DNA of 64,000 bases from Shinisaurus crocodilurus (Eukaryota; Chordata; Lepidosauria; Squamata; Shinisauridae). Of this stretch, positions 42,292-53,639 are shown piece by piece (positions within the stretch are counted from its first letter, which is position 1; each line of letters starts with the position of its first letter). The DNA lies in the NCBI GenBank assembly GCA_021292165.1, contig CM037880.1, forward strand, positions 29,286,232-29,350,231, read 5' to 3'. The position numbers and the translations under genes were made by a program. The notes beneath the pieces are model-generated. The model saw only the letters and a list, made by a program, of their open reading frames with translations. It did no database searches and had not been told where the DNA came from.

Positions 42292-44011
42292 CTATTCCAC
42301 CCCACCCTCTTTTCTGCTTTTCTGTACTTCTGTAAACCTTGAGCTTTTTCCAAGCCTCCTTATATATCTCTCTTCTGCATGGATGGTGTGATTTTGCCAC
42401 TCAAAGAGAATGGGTTTATTAGTATATAGGATTTAGCTAAAGAAACTGAGAATGGGGTAGAAAGGATTTCTTGCCCAGGCCAGGCATCCTAATTCTATTA
42501 ATAGGTTAAAAAGCATCAAATTTATCTCCTGTATAGCCATTTGACAGCATCGGTGAAGAAAGTATAGCATTTCTATTTCAGAATCTTAATGGGCATCTAC
42601 AATATTAAAATATCCCCCCCAGTTGGCACATTGTTTCAACACATTGCATATGGAATGAGTTGTTTTAGGGCTCTGGACCAGACTTCTCCAGACTTCCACA
42701 GTACCTCCATAAATGAACTCATAAAACATTATAAAAATTACCCTGCAAATCCAGGAAATAATTAAATCCGCTGCTCTTATTTAATAATACACAACAGCCA
42801 CAACTTTTCCTTCTGTTTAATCAACCCACTTTTTTCTCTCACTCCAATCTTCTATTGTCACATCCTGAATAACGCCATTTCTTGTTATGTTCTTCTGAGC
42901 CACTTAATCCTCTGGAACATGCTGTGCAGAGACAAAAGCCCCCACCCACCCCACAAGCATCTGGGCAAAGGCCACAACTGTTAAAGCCAGAACATGCACT
43001 GACTCTATTAATGTGGAAATGCACAGAGGGGAAACAGGATAGACAAGGAAGCTCCAAAAACATGGTGCCAACCAAGCCCAGGAGAAAGAAGTGAATTGGA
43101 AGGCGCAGGGGTCTGCTCATTGGGAAGCAGTTTCCAGAAGGAAGGTAGCCAAGTGCCTGGCTAGTCCTGGCTCCCGGAGAGTTTGAAATATCCAGAGCAA
43201 AAGGAAGCAGAAGAGAATCACTGATGTAATGATTACATTATTGGCCTTTGAGCAAGGAGACCTGGGTTCAAATTGTTGTTCATCAACAAAGCCCGCTGGA
43301 TGACAATGAGCCGATCACACTCTCTCAGGCTAACCTTCCTTTCAGGATTGTTCTGATAATAAAAGGGATGAGCTCTCATGACCCCCAGCCCTTGGACCTC
43401 CCAGTGTGCAACAGAGGATTGTGATGAGGACATGGCACAGGCTACTTCATCTGGGGTAGGATAGTCAGTGCCTTATTCAGGGCCCTCCTGGCCAGAGGAC
43501 ACAGCCCAGCCACTGTCCTCTGGCCCAGAAAATGAGTGCCAAGCAAAACCTCCATCTCCCCAGCCTCACAAAACTCTCAGAATACAAAATCAGATGAGGG
43601 CCCTTTAACAACCCAGTCAGCTCCTCCAGGAGGAATGGAATAACCACATTACCGGTCCTGTCAGCCTACCTAAGGCTTCAGTTGGCTTTAGCTCCCTGCT
43701 GGGACAATGTCACTAGGCAGCAGGACCCACTTGGAGCTATCCAAGGTCCTATTTCCTTCTTGCCTTGTTCTGAGTGCCATCAGGTGCTACTAGCTTCTCC
43801 TGCGGGCCTCAGGGGACCTCACAACAGGACAGGGCTATGTATGCCACTCTGAGCTCCTTGGAGGAAAGCTGAGATAAAAATGTAATAAATACGGTAAATA
43901 AAATGTGCTACGGAAATCTATGTAAGAGACTGGCTAGCTTAATAGGGTCCCCTTCCTTTTAGGCTGGCTCTTTCCTTACCTACTTCCCAGTGATCAGCCA
44001 AACTGAATATT
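42292..44011. other. unassigned sequence with SINE remnants
   Basis: 43,230-43,345 (gagacctgggttcaaattg ... ggctaaccttcctttcagg) is probably a very worn Sauria-like SINE. 43,845-43,915 (gagctccttggaggaaagc, aaatgtaataaatac) is a matching 3' tail. The rest is unassigned. Confidence 0.45.
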
Positions 44012-44250
44012 TATTTATTTATTTATTATATTTATATCCCGCCTTTTTTCCTGAAAGGAACCCAAGGCGGCTTACATAATCCTCCTCCTCCTCTCCATTT
44101 TATCCTCATAACAACCCTGTGAGGTAGGTTAGGCTGAGAGTCAGTGACTGGCCCAAAGTAACCCAGTGAGTTTCATGGCTGAGCAGCGACTAGAACCCGG
44201 ATCTCCCGAGTCCCAGTCCGACACTCTCACCACTACCCCACACTGGCTCT
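44012..44250 (-). mobile_element. Sauria-type SINE, full length
   Basis: Same order as the copy at 23.1 kb: a (ATTT)n tail, 'cccgccttttttcctgaaag', 'ctgtgaggtaggttaggctg', then the head with B box 'ggttctagtcgctgctcag' and 'gccagtgtggggtagtggt' on the minus strand. Confidence 0.9.
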
Positions 44251-45686
44251 GAACTGCCAAACTGAATATAACTTGATTCTGCTTTCTCACACCCATATTG
44301 GCTCCATGATTCCTCCACTTTCTTCCCCTTCACAAAGTGTACAGCCCACATTTACCAGGATCACAATTTAACATGAGCCTAAGCCAGCACATTTTAATCC
44401 CATTTTACAGAGGAGCTAAAGTGAGCCTAAATATCACTAACTGTTCCATACAAGGACTAGGCTTTCCTATGTAGTGTTGCCAAGGACCACCAGCACCGCA
44501 TTTTTCTCCTTGTTAACATAACCCCTTGCAAACAAAAACAGAAGGTTTGCAACAACTCTGATGATGGCAGGGAGAGATGGTGATTGACCAAAGGTCAAAA
44601 CCACAATCAGAAAATGAGAGCAAAGAGAAGTAATTCCTGGTTCTCAATTCTGCAGTCAGCCCCCATGTGACTAGCAGAGTCAGCCAAATTGCTGATGCTG
44701 AATACTGTTCCACATGGGTGTACATCTTTTGCAGGCTGGAGCCCTAAGCCTAAGTTACTCCATTGCTTCACACAATAGTGTAATATTGAACTGTCCCTTC
44801 TCGCAGCCAGAGGTGACCTTAGCAACTCAGCAGATGACAAGTGTGTCGGTTGACAGTCAAGAGGGAGCTTGCAACATCCCCGCATCATCACAAGCAGCCA
44901 TGGCAATTTCTCCCAACACCTCACAATGCCACATTTGACGCAGTCATCTTCCTGCTGCTCGGTCCTGAAGATACAGCCACATTCCTGACAAAAACTTTTT
45001 TAAAATTTAAATGACAAACAATAAAAAGATACATGGCTTTTCAGCAGAGAAATATGCAGCAAGAGCACGTGTACCCATCAGTCACAAATAGCTCCTATCA
45101 GATAGAACATAAAGAGAAATATATACATAAAAGGCAGTGCGTATATAGCAAATCTTCGAAAAGGTATGATAACAGCCAAGTAGTTGTTTATATAATTCCT
45201 ATTTTCTTCAAGTGGCTGCATTCCATTTCAACATTAGCAAGTACAAAAAGCAGTCAATTTGAAGTAAAGCAAGCTAGAAGAACAATTTAGAACACATCTG
45301 CAATGTCAAAATCAGGAAGTTTCTCTTAGGCACCATAATATTAAAACATACCATAATAGTCTGTTCCTGCATACAGATCTCCTTCTAAACATTCAGATAA
45401 ACTTTCTTTTAAAAAAACAAACAAAAAAACAGAAATCTAATGTTTTACAGCAACCCTACTGCCCCTTTTTTCTTTTGATTGTAGTACAAATTTTAGGAGT
45501 TCAGATTTCAGAGAATGCCTCATCGGCACCAACTTGATTTTTTGCTTTACACAAAGAATTAAGATGTGCTCATCTTGAGCATGTAATTGTACCAGGGCAA
45601 AGTCGCATAAACTGTTGCATGAGCCATGCGTTATCAATGGTCCAGAGGTGAATTTCAGTGAGAGCCTCATTCCTCACACTTCAGAG
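44251..45686. other. unassigned non-coding sequence
   Basis: 1.4 kb with no repeat or exon I can support. Confidence 0.45.
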
Positions 45687-45889
45687 CAGCAGCGACAGCT
45701 CTGTGGCAGAGCACATGCTTTGCATGCAGAAGGTCCCAGGTTCAATTCCTCGAATCTCTAAGTAGAGAATCTCCAAGTAGAGAATCCTACCCAAAACTCT
45801 GGAGAACTGCTGCCAGTCCATGTCGACAATACTGGGCTAGATGGACCGATGGTCTGACTCAGTATATGGCAGCTTCCTATGTTCCTCGG
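45687..45889 (+). mobile_element. tRNA-Ala-like SINE, full length
   Basis: Head 'gcgacagctctgtggcagagc', anticodon region 'gctttgcatgcagaaggtcc', B box 'gttcaattcctcgaatctc', body to 'gatggtctgactcagtatatggcagcttcc' (45,850-45,879). An 18-bp stretch (ctctaagtagagaat) is duplicated in tandem at 45,757-45,787, a private change. Confidence 0.85.
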
Positions 45890-46547
45890 TTTACTCTACT
45901 AGATATGGTTTGGGGAAGAGGGTCATGACAGTCTGCATTAATCCATAGGGGTTGCCTATTAGAGCATGAGGTAGTAGAATGGGAACTAATGGAAAAGAGT
46001 ATTTTAAAGACGTTGTTAGGGAGAGTTCAGGTATTAGGGGTCATGTTGTATAAAAGAAATACAAATTTGTACGTTTGACCTTTTGTTACACACAGATCCT
46101 CATGTTCCTTCCTCCCACCCTCCCTTCTGGGTGCAGGGGAGGGGGTCAACAGTACATGTTAACCTTTATTTCATGCTACCTAATATGCTGAAGCAGGGCT
46201 TGCCAATGTGTCGTTTTCACAGGGGAGTTCCTAGAAGAGAGGACCTGGGCTTTTGGTTAAAGAGAGTAGTCTCAAGTCTTCAGTCGGAGTTAGCTCGTAA
46301 GGCTCCCTGAAGTCCACAGTGCCAGGAGGATGGGGAGACTTCGGATCTCGGACTCAACTACTGCAACCAGAAAGGGATCCTTTGTAGCACATAAAAATAG
46401 CTACTTGCCCATTTTAGCAGTCAGGGCAAGTTTAGAAGTTAGAAACGCTTTATTTATTTACGTGGCTGCAATGTTATGTTCAGCATGTGCTTGTGAACTT
46501 TATATCAAAGTAATCTGATGTGTCCTGATCTAAGTAGATTCTACATT
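45890..46547. other. unassigned non-coding sequence
   Basis: Nothing recognised. Confidence 0.45.
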
Positions 46548-46865
46548 AGGGGTGCAAATCTGGCCCTCTGGGGGAGACCCCAGAAGGCCGTGCCCCCTTC
46601 CCTGGCTCCACCCCCTTCCCCCCAACCACCAATCATTTGGTAATTTCCTGTTTTTTGTGCAATTTTTCCCCATTCTAAAAAGTTGAAATGCCTCTCCTAA
46701 GACTTGGCTATTGGCAGTAAGATCTTTAAGCTAAAAGGTGCTGGTATTTTTGGTCCTACCACTTTTGCCTTCGGCCTCACCCTCCACTGAAATGTGTCCC
46801 TGAGAGCTTCTCCGAAATGGAATTTGACCCTCAGACTGAAAGAGGTTCTGCACACCATTATACCT
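46548..46865 (-). mobile_element. family C hAT-like element
   Basis: 'ggggtgcaaatctggccctc' is the right end in reverse, followed by 'caaccaccaatcatttggta', 'ttctaaaaagttgaaatgcc' and 'ctgaaagaggttctgcacac'. It is useful as the uninterrupted reference for the split copy at 2.6 kb. Confidence 0.75.
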
Positions 46866-46934
46866 CTCCCGTGCGGTTGCCTTTGGCTTCTCAGCCAAGC
46901 TACTGAGCAAGTATACATCAGTCCCTTGGGGCAG

Positions 46935-47060
46935 GGGTCTCCAAATGTTTTGGGCATGTGGACACACTTGGCATTTTGAAAAAGGGCACCACCACAAATT
47001 GGCTGCTGTGGAAGGGTGGGGGGAGCAATGAAAACATGCTGAAAGTGCCCCCTCCTTACC
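46935..47060. mobile_element. family D hAT-like element, left part
   Basis: CAGGGGTCTCCAAATGTTTT and 'gtggacacacttggcatttt' match the family D start at 36.27 kb. It runs into a pyrimidine tract and the right end is not found. Confidence 0.55.
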
Positions 47061-47104
47061 TATATTTGTGTGCGCACGCATGAATGTGCACCTTGTGTGT
47101 GTGC

Positions 47105-47120
47105 TACTCACTCTGGCTTC

Positions 47121-47153
<33 letters not shown>

Positions 47154-47237
47154 GGCTTTCCCCCCTCTTTTCTTCTTGCTTTTTCTAGCTCTTCTCTCCC
47201 TTTTCTTTTTCTTACTTACTTTCTCTCTGGCTCCTCT

Positions 47238-47272
<35 letters not shown>

Positions 47273-47310
47273 ACTGGCTCCTCTTTCTCTCTCCCTCTCT
47301 TCCCATCCCA
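47105..47310. repeat. (TC)n-rich low-complexity tract
   Basis: Three (TC) runs, the longest near 47,120-47,150 and 47,238-47,262, inside an almost pure pyrimidine segment. Frames through it (Ser/Leu runs) are artefacts. Confidence 0.9.
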
Positions 47311-47329
47311 TGCAAGTGAATGGAGCAAT

Positions 47330-47810
47330 TCATGGGGCAAGAAGAAGCCCAAATGAAAACTGGCTGGAAAGGGGGCTAGTGTTACCCTTTAAAGCCCTGT
47401 ACGGTCTAATAACAACTTCTCCCGCACAAGCCAACTGAGGGCCCTTCTCCAGGTTCCCCAATCAATGGAGGTTAATTAATTAGCTAATTCAATCAATTTC
47501 TATATCACCCAGTAGCCAAAGCTCTCTGGGTGGTTCACAGAAGGATAAAACATAATATAAAATCTTAAACATGCCTGGGGAACAGAGAAAAGTCTTAACG
47601 TGATGCCGAAAAGATAACAACGTGGGTGCCAGGCAGACTTCACTGGGGAAAGAATTCCACAATCAGGGGGCCACCACTGAGAAGGCCCTCTCCCTTGTTG
47701 CAATCCTCCAAACCCTCCTTGGAGGAGACCTGTGGAAGAGGGCCTCAGCTGTTTATCATCGCATACAGTAGGTGCATACTGGGAGAGCTGCTCTGTCAGG
47801 AATTGTGTTA
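47330..47810 (-). pseudogene. L2-like LINE 3' end
   Basis: Reversed, 'gagggccttctcagtggtgg' and 'tgattgtggaattctttccc' match the coding end of the LINE at 20.98 kb, and 'gaaccacccagagagctttg' the end of the 3' UTR. 47,330-47,470 (gccctgtacggtctaataac) belongs to a plus-facing LINE piece (compare 13.7 kb), so two fragments may abut here. Confidence 0.5.
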
Positions 47811-48334
47811 AGCAGGTAATGGCCTTAAATAGGGTCTGCTCTGTGCTTTTTAACTTGCTTTGTAACTCACACCCGTGAGGGTGGCTTTGCCAGACTTTTC
47901 AGCCTGGCAGATCTTTCAAATAAAACAAATGTCAAGGTTTCTCTTTCCCTGCCCACCCCCATCCCCCTTTAAAAAAAATATAAAGGTGGAATATTGTGAA
48001 TTTTACAAGTTCCCATTGAAATGTTCCACTTGTTCTATGGAAAGCTGAAATGACAGAAGCCCCTCCCCAGACAGGTCTGCCCACCAATGTCTTTGCTATC
48101 ATTCAGGTGTTGTGCAATGCCCACCCTGTCCTTGCTCTCACCTTTAAGATGTTTTAAACCGAGACCCATTTTAATTCTCTTATATGCCAATTCATCACGG
48201 TTATATTGGCAGGCTCTATTCTTTCGTTTGTTGTTCTTATTCTGCAATTTTGATATAGTTGGTATGCTTTGCATTTTACAGCACAAACCTACACATGTCT
48301 ACTCAGACAAAAGCAGTCTTCAAATATCTGGAAA
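47811..48334. other. unassigned non-coding sequence
   Basis: 'cacaaacctacacatgtctactcag' near 48,280-48,305 is a short family H piece. Otherwise nothing recognised. Confidence 0.45.
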
Positions 48335-48765
48335 GCTGTCATGCCTTGTTCTCTACTGTGCCACAGGGCAGGACTAGAACCAATGGGTGGAAATTTCAGG
48401 GCAAGAGGTTTTGGCTAAACATTAGAAGAAACTTTCTAACCATGAGAGCTGTTTGTCAACGGAGCAGACTGCCCAGGAGGGGGCAGGCTCTCCTTCACGG
48501 GAGGTATTTAAGCAGAGGCTGGACAGCCATCCATCAGAAATGCTGTAGCTGCATCCGGCACTGAGCAAGGAGTTGGACTAGAAGAACAGCCTTTCCCAAT
48601 CGGGTGCCGTCCAGATGTTTTGGACTACAACTCCCAGCTTTCCTGACCCTTGAACATGCTGGCCAGGGCTGATGGGAGTTGACGACCAACACAATCTGGA
48701 GGACACCGTGTTGGGAAAGGCTGGACTAGATGATCTCTAAGCTCCCATCCAACTCTATGATTCTA
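48335..48765 (+). mobile_element. CR1 LINE 3' end, interrupted by a MITE
   Basis: 'cattagaagaaactttctaac', 'gagctgtttgtcaacggagc' and 'aggctggacagccatccatc' are CR1 3' UTR words, ending 'atccaactctatgattctaa' after the MITE at 48,587-48,723. 'gttggactaga' occurs before and 'ggactagatgatct' after the MITE, as expected for an insertion here. A short family H copy follows at 48,768-48,823. Confidence 0.8.
48587..48723. mobile_element. old hAT MITE nested in CR1
   Basis: CAGCCTTTCCCAATCGGGTG to CGTGTTGGGAAAGGCTG. Arms 'ttttggactacaactcccag' and 'gggagttgacgaccaacaca'. The target duplication is blurred by mutations. Confidence 0.8.
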
Positions 48766-48823
48766 AGTCCCGTTGAGTTTAATGAAGAGTTTCCCCAAGT
48801 AAGTGTATATAGGATTGCAGCTC

Positions 48824-49456
48824 TTTTATATGTAAGTGGCCTTGCAGGAAATGCAGGATAGAAGAAAAGGCCTAAGGAAAGAAGGAAAATTAGTTGTATC
48901 CATCATGTGAAAGAGCGTATCCCCTCCCAGTGCAGAATGCCAACTTCTGCTTAGCGCTTTTACCCTTGCCGTTCCAGCACAAGCTCTTGATTTTACCAGT
49001 GCTTCCTTCTTTTGATTTCATTATCATTTCATTATATATTCTACTTTGTATTTTATTCGAAAGCCACCATGAAAAAAAAATTTTTTTTAATGGGAGCGTA
49101 GCATATACATTCTTTAAATAAATGAATTAATTTAAAAGTCCATTACTATTGTCAGCTGTGCAAGGGCTTTTGCCATGCTGGGGGTGTCCTGGAAAACTTA
49201 GTGGAAGTACAATTTGTGGGTTTCATTTCATTTCTCTCTTTTTTTAAAAAATGTAATTGCAAATATTTATGGAAGCCACATAGGGATAAGACAGGATACA
49301 CACCAAGATAATAACGGCATGTACACAGTGAAAAATTGGAGCCTGCTTCTGCTACTAACAGAAGACATCATTTTTTTCAGGATCCACTTAGCACAGCAAT
49401 TGGACAATGTGAAGAAAAGAGCCTCTGGGGTTTCCTACACACACACACACCCTCAT
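48824..49456. other. unassigned AT-rich sequence
   Basis: Nothing recognised beyond A/T runs at 49,070-49,090. Confidence 0.45.
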
Positions 49457-50355
49457 GTGTAAACCAGGTAATCCCAGCTAGGAGCTGGGAGGGGCAGAAT
49501 GTACAGAGGTTATCTGATGAGGCATGGCGCCCCAAAGGCTGAGGTCTACTGACCAGGCCCTTGATATGCAAAACGCAAATGTTCTAAAGCCCATTAGTCA
49601 TGAGTCACCCCTCCCCTGCCTGGGCCAGGTGAAGTTCATCCTGATTGGCTAAAGGCAGCTGGGCTACTGAAAAGAGGGGGGGGAAGAATCTATATTACCA
49701 ACTGTGGCTTCTGGGTTTTGTTGTTGGTCATCAGGCAGCAAGCTGCAAGCAGGTTCATGACTCCGGTCAGACCTCAGCCACCAACCCTGGGGAGCTCCCA
49801 GTGAACAACGCTAAATGAGGGCTGTGGCTAAGGCAAGCCCTGAAGGGGGCCACCCATCCCGGACCTTAGGGTGGGTGTGGTGGTCTCCTCTTGTGGTAGG
49901 GCTGTGGCTAAGGCAAGCCCTGAAGAGGGCCACCCATCCCAGACCTTAGGGTGGGTGTGGTGGTCTCCTCTTGTGGTAGGGCTTTGCTGAAACAAGCCCT
50001 GAAGAAGACCGGCCCCCAGGTAAACGTGAGTGCCTGGGAGATATAAGGAATCAGTTTTATTGTTTTGCAGCTCTATGGTGTTTGTACCAAAGTGACTCCC
50101 TACCTTTCTCCTTCGCTCATTTCCCACCCTTTGTTGTAATCTGTTTACCTAAATAAACCTTCTTGGTTTTACCCCACATGGTGTTTGTGGTTGCTCTGTG
50201 GTTCAGCTAAATCCAGGGTATAGACAAGGGCAAGTCCCTGAGAGAGCCAAGTCAGGACTGCAGAGCTAAGGCTGGCAGTCTGGCACCTTGGGATCTCTGG
50301 ATCTTGAGTAGAAAGGGTGGGTTGGCAGAGCCAGCCAGCCTTCCTTCCTTCACAG
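49457..50355 (+). mobile_element. LTR-like segment (possible solo LTR), plus strand
   Basis: CCAAT-type ATTGG (49,644), a TATA-like CTATATTA (49,690) and AATAAA (50,152-50,157) followed by a further ~200 bp resemble U3-R-U5 order. The segment begins with TG (tgtgtaaacc) and ends with CA (ccttcaca), but no matching target duplication is seen and no internal retroviral genes flank it. A minisatellite lies between the TATA-like box and AATAAA. Confidence 0.35.
49821..50010. repeat. 80-bp tandem repeat, about 2.4 units
   Basis: 'gctgtggctaaggcaagccc' recurs at 49,821 and 49,901 and, diverged, at 49,981 (gctttgctgaaacaagccc). Units one and two differ at only two or three bases. Confidence 0.95.
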
Positions 50356-50357
50356 AC

Positions 50358-50450
50358 AACAATTCCCATCATCCCCAGCCAGGATGGTTCGGGGATGATG
50401 GGAGTTGTGATCCAACAGATCAGGAGGGCACCAGGTTGAGGAAGGCTTAC
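50358..50450. mobile_element. old hAT MITE, left end missing
   Basis: 'caacaattcccatcatcccc' pairs with 'ggggatgatgggagttgtga'. Only the right end 'gcaccaggttgaggaaggct' is intact. Confidence 0.65.
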
Positions 50451-51017
50451 TTGTCTGTACCACAGACATGAACTAATTTAATACCCATTCCTTTTCCCAG
50501 GGAAGCTAGGGAACCTCAGCTCTGTCAGGTGAGTCCCTGGCCAGCAGAATTCTCAGCAGCCTCAGCTAGCTACAATGCTCAGCATTATTGATGGGAAGCC
50601 ATTACACAGCTATCCTAGTGTAAAAAACCATAGACGTTTGTGTAGGATAGTGGCTGAGAGACTACAAATCAAATCAGGAAGTCCCTTGTTCAAATGTCAC
50701 CTCGTCCTCTACTCTGTGTGCATAATAATACTGATAGGCCTTACAGGGTTCTTGTATGGATAACAGCAAGATATAATAGCTTGGATTCTAAGTTAACTTA
50801 ACTTAAGCAAGTTGAAGGAAGGAAATTTCTCTCTCACTTCCTACTCCCTGCAGTCACCTGCAAACACCCCCCCCCCCCAAAAAAAGCCTCTCTGGAGGGG
50901 CAGGAGATCCTCCTGAACAATGTGGGATGGGTGCAGGGGTTGGGGGTGGGGTGGAGAAGGGGACATTCCTTCTGTGAATTTCCTTAACATAACTTAGGAT
51001 CCACGCCTGATTATGTA
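50451..51017. other. unassigned sequence with worn SINE
   Basis: 50,645-50,770 (ggatagtggctgagagacta ... cttacagggttcttgtatgg) is probably an old tRNA SINE. C9 run at 50,870. Nothing else. Confidence 0.4.
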
Positions 51018-51019
51018 TA

Positions 51020-51268
51020 CAGTCATGCCTTGGATAGAGAGCATAATTCGTTCCGGAAACGTGCTTGTAATCCAAAACACTCTTATATCAAAACGAAATC
51101 TCCCAAAAAAAATTTGTACAGAGATTTTTAATTTAAGCCGTACTACAGTACTTGTATTGCAAGACGTCGCTTGTATATCAAGTAAAAAAAAAATTAAATA
51201 AATATTTAAAAATGTGCTTGTCTTGCAAAACGCTCTCAAACCGTTACTTGCAATCCAAGGTATTACTG
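51020..51268 (-). mobile_element. Tigger/pogo-like MITE, copy 2
   Basis: CAGTCATGCCTTGGAT to AAGGTATTACTG with TA on both sides. It is the inverted twin of the element at 179-428 and nearly identical in length (249 versus 250 bp). Confidence 0.85.
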
Positions 51269-53639
51269 TAGTTTCCTGGTTCCCCAGAAGCCCTATCCCA
51301 GACTGCTCAGGAGCCGCCTCCCCCAACTCTATAGAAAGGCTGGGTGTGTGTGTGTGTGTCTGTGTGTGTGTCTGTGTGTGTGTGTGCATTGCTGAAGCGG
51401 TCAAGGGAACCCTTCCTTCCGTGACCTTCCTTAAGCAACCCATGGATCCAAGCCAATGTATCTGGACCACTTTGGACACTAGAAAGCACTACGTCAGTGT
51501 GTAGTAAGTACTTGTGTAGATAAGCCCTTAGCTAAGCAGGCATCGCAGCCCAGCTTTATCCGATGAAGCACCAGTTCTGTGTTTTGCTGGCACCTCTGAC
51601 CCTGAGGGGGAGCTAGCCGCCAGCAGCAGCAGCAGCAGCAGCAGCTCTTCATGCATAGTATAATAAAAAAAGGTAATTTTGCACAATATAGTATTTATGA
51701 TTATAGAGCCTTCCAAGTGTGATGTATAGATGCAAAATACCTCTTCAGAGTGGCGACAATCTACCAAAGGCTTTAAAAAGGTCTAAAATCATAGGCAAGA
51801 AGTCATTTGGGCATATAAAAAAAAGAAGCAGCAGCAACCAGATTAAAAGGGAACAGTTATTTTGCTGTCCCTAGCATACCTTTTTGCCCCATTTCCAGGA
51901 AAACGCCTGAACCTAACTGGTGCCCGGCAATTAGCCTGCTCGAGTTAATTAAACCAGTGTTGATCTCAAGGGCACGTAGATTACCTCTTCGTCCCCAGAG
52001 GCTGCCTAGAACCAAAGGTTACGCTGCCATCACTCAGGCAACTGCTCCCCTGCATCAGGCAAGGAACAAGTCCAGAAGGTTGTCTGCCAATGCAAACTGC
52101 TGCTGTAGCAGGTCCTTCTGCAGAGCACAGCACAGATATCCACGACGGGGCAAGAAAGCAGTGGCGTTTTACTCATTGCACCAACTACCAAACACAAGTA
52201 CAACTGAAGTTTGCCCAGCAGAAAGAAGTTTGGCCAACTTAACGGCAAGCCACAGCTCAAGGGCAATGCTGGCCATATCCAAGTGAGGAATAAGCACTGA
52301 AGCAAAGGGTCTGGTCCCAGGAATATACAAAGAAATCCAGGATCCAAGGTTGCCTGAGAACCCTGCCCAAAGGAGAACACTTCAGTCCAGGACAAAGGCC
52401 GCCCATTCTAAGGGTCTACCGGCTTGGAAGAAAGCTCCAAGGTCACCAGCTCCCAAATTAGTCTCTTTGCAGATGATAGATGGGTGCAGAGGTGAGGGGG
52501 AAAGATCAGGAGAGCAGGGATTAGTTGATGGGAAGGAAGCTGCCCATGCTCCTGGGAGGGGTCAGCTAAGTGAGCAACACATTAGACTACACAGTCACCA
52601 TATTAGGAACGGGCAACATTGTACAGTGGAAATGAGGGATGCAAAAAACAAGCAAACTAAAGCCTGTGTTCTGCTTACCTCCTGGGCGGGATGATACACA
52701 CACACACACCATTCTCCAATCTTTAGTACCCTGCTCTATAATGGACTTGTAAAGTTCACCATGCCAGTAAAGTGACTTTGAACGGAACCAGTCCCCTACC
52801 TCAATGTGCGCGTGGGGCCCCCCGGCTTGTTTGCACATGCATATAGCCAAGAAAAGTGCTCCCACAATCCAATGACCTGCCTCTTAGTAGTGGGTGTGGG
52901 GAGAGGGAAAGAAGTGGGGGAGAAGAGAGAAACCACCATTGCCCCTTGCTCCGCCATCCCCGTTTGTGTGGATATCACTAATGCAACCGCACAGCACAAT
53001 CTCATGCATGTTTATGGAGAAATCAGTCCCTCCGTGTTGAGCGGGATCTGCTCCCGTGCAAGAGCGTATAAGACTACAGCCTCAGTCTCCTTAACCCTAC
53101 TTGGAAGGACCCCTCCTCGCACCCCCCCACCGCCCGCCCCCCAAAAACCCCTTCCACACTCACTGGAGATACAGAGGGCATGTTCTATACCCACGGTAAC
53201 CAGTCCCCCCCTACAGCTTTGGAACATGAAAACCCAAACAGCATCTCTTCGTCTTTTTCCTGCAGAAAAAGGGGTCGAGGACCTGCAGACCTCACCCCCA
53301 TTCACCGTCCAGGCTGTGACATGCGTGGCCGCCGAAGGCAGAACGACTAGTTACGCAGCTGGTAGCCAGGAGGACTCCGTAGCAGCTGGGGCGCGCTGGA
53401 ACTTACACCCGGAATCTATCTCTAAGGCACGGAACATGGGAAATAGCAAAGACGAGGAGGGTGCTCTGAGCATGTGTAGAATGCCTTTCCCGTCCCGCTG
53501 AGTCAGCATAACCCTGGAGACTTAAGAGGCAAAACACAGACCCACCTGGCTCGAGTTCTGGTCTCTCTCTTGCAAATGGTACTGCCTGGTTCCCCATCCC
53601 ATCCCAGTATTTTATTCCCAGCCCCACCCACCCCCTCCG
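51269..53639. other. unassigned sequence with microsatellites
   Basis: Compound (TG)n(TC) at 51,344-51,387; (CAG)8 at 51,621-51,645. 53,003-53,085 (catgcatgtttatggagaaa ... agcgtataagactac) is a diverged family H copy. An AP-1-like TGAGTCAG is at 53,500. The open plus frame at 52,806-53,501 crosses the family H copy and is not called a gene. Confidence 0.45.

Noticed and set aside
47068..47438. Leucine/serine-rich membrane-like protein
   Set aside because: The hydrophobic runs come from a (TC)n low-complexity tract.
49457..50355. Complete endogenous retrovirus
   Set aside because: Only LTR-like signals are seen. No gag, pol or env reading frames or a primer-binding site could be found on either side.
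52806..53501. 231-codon plus-strand frame
   Set aside because: It includes a diverged family H repeat copy (53,003-53,085) and has no recognisable domain or splice context.
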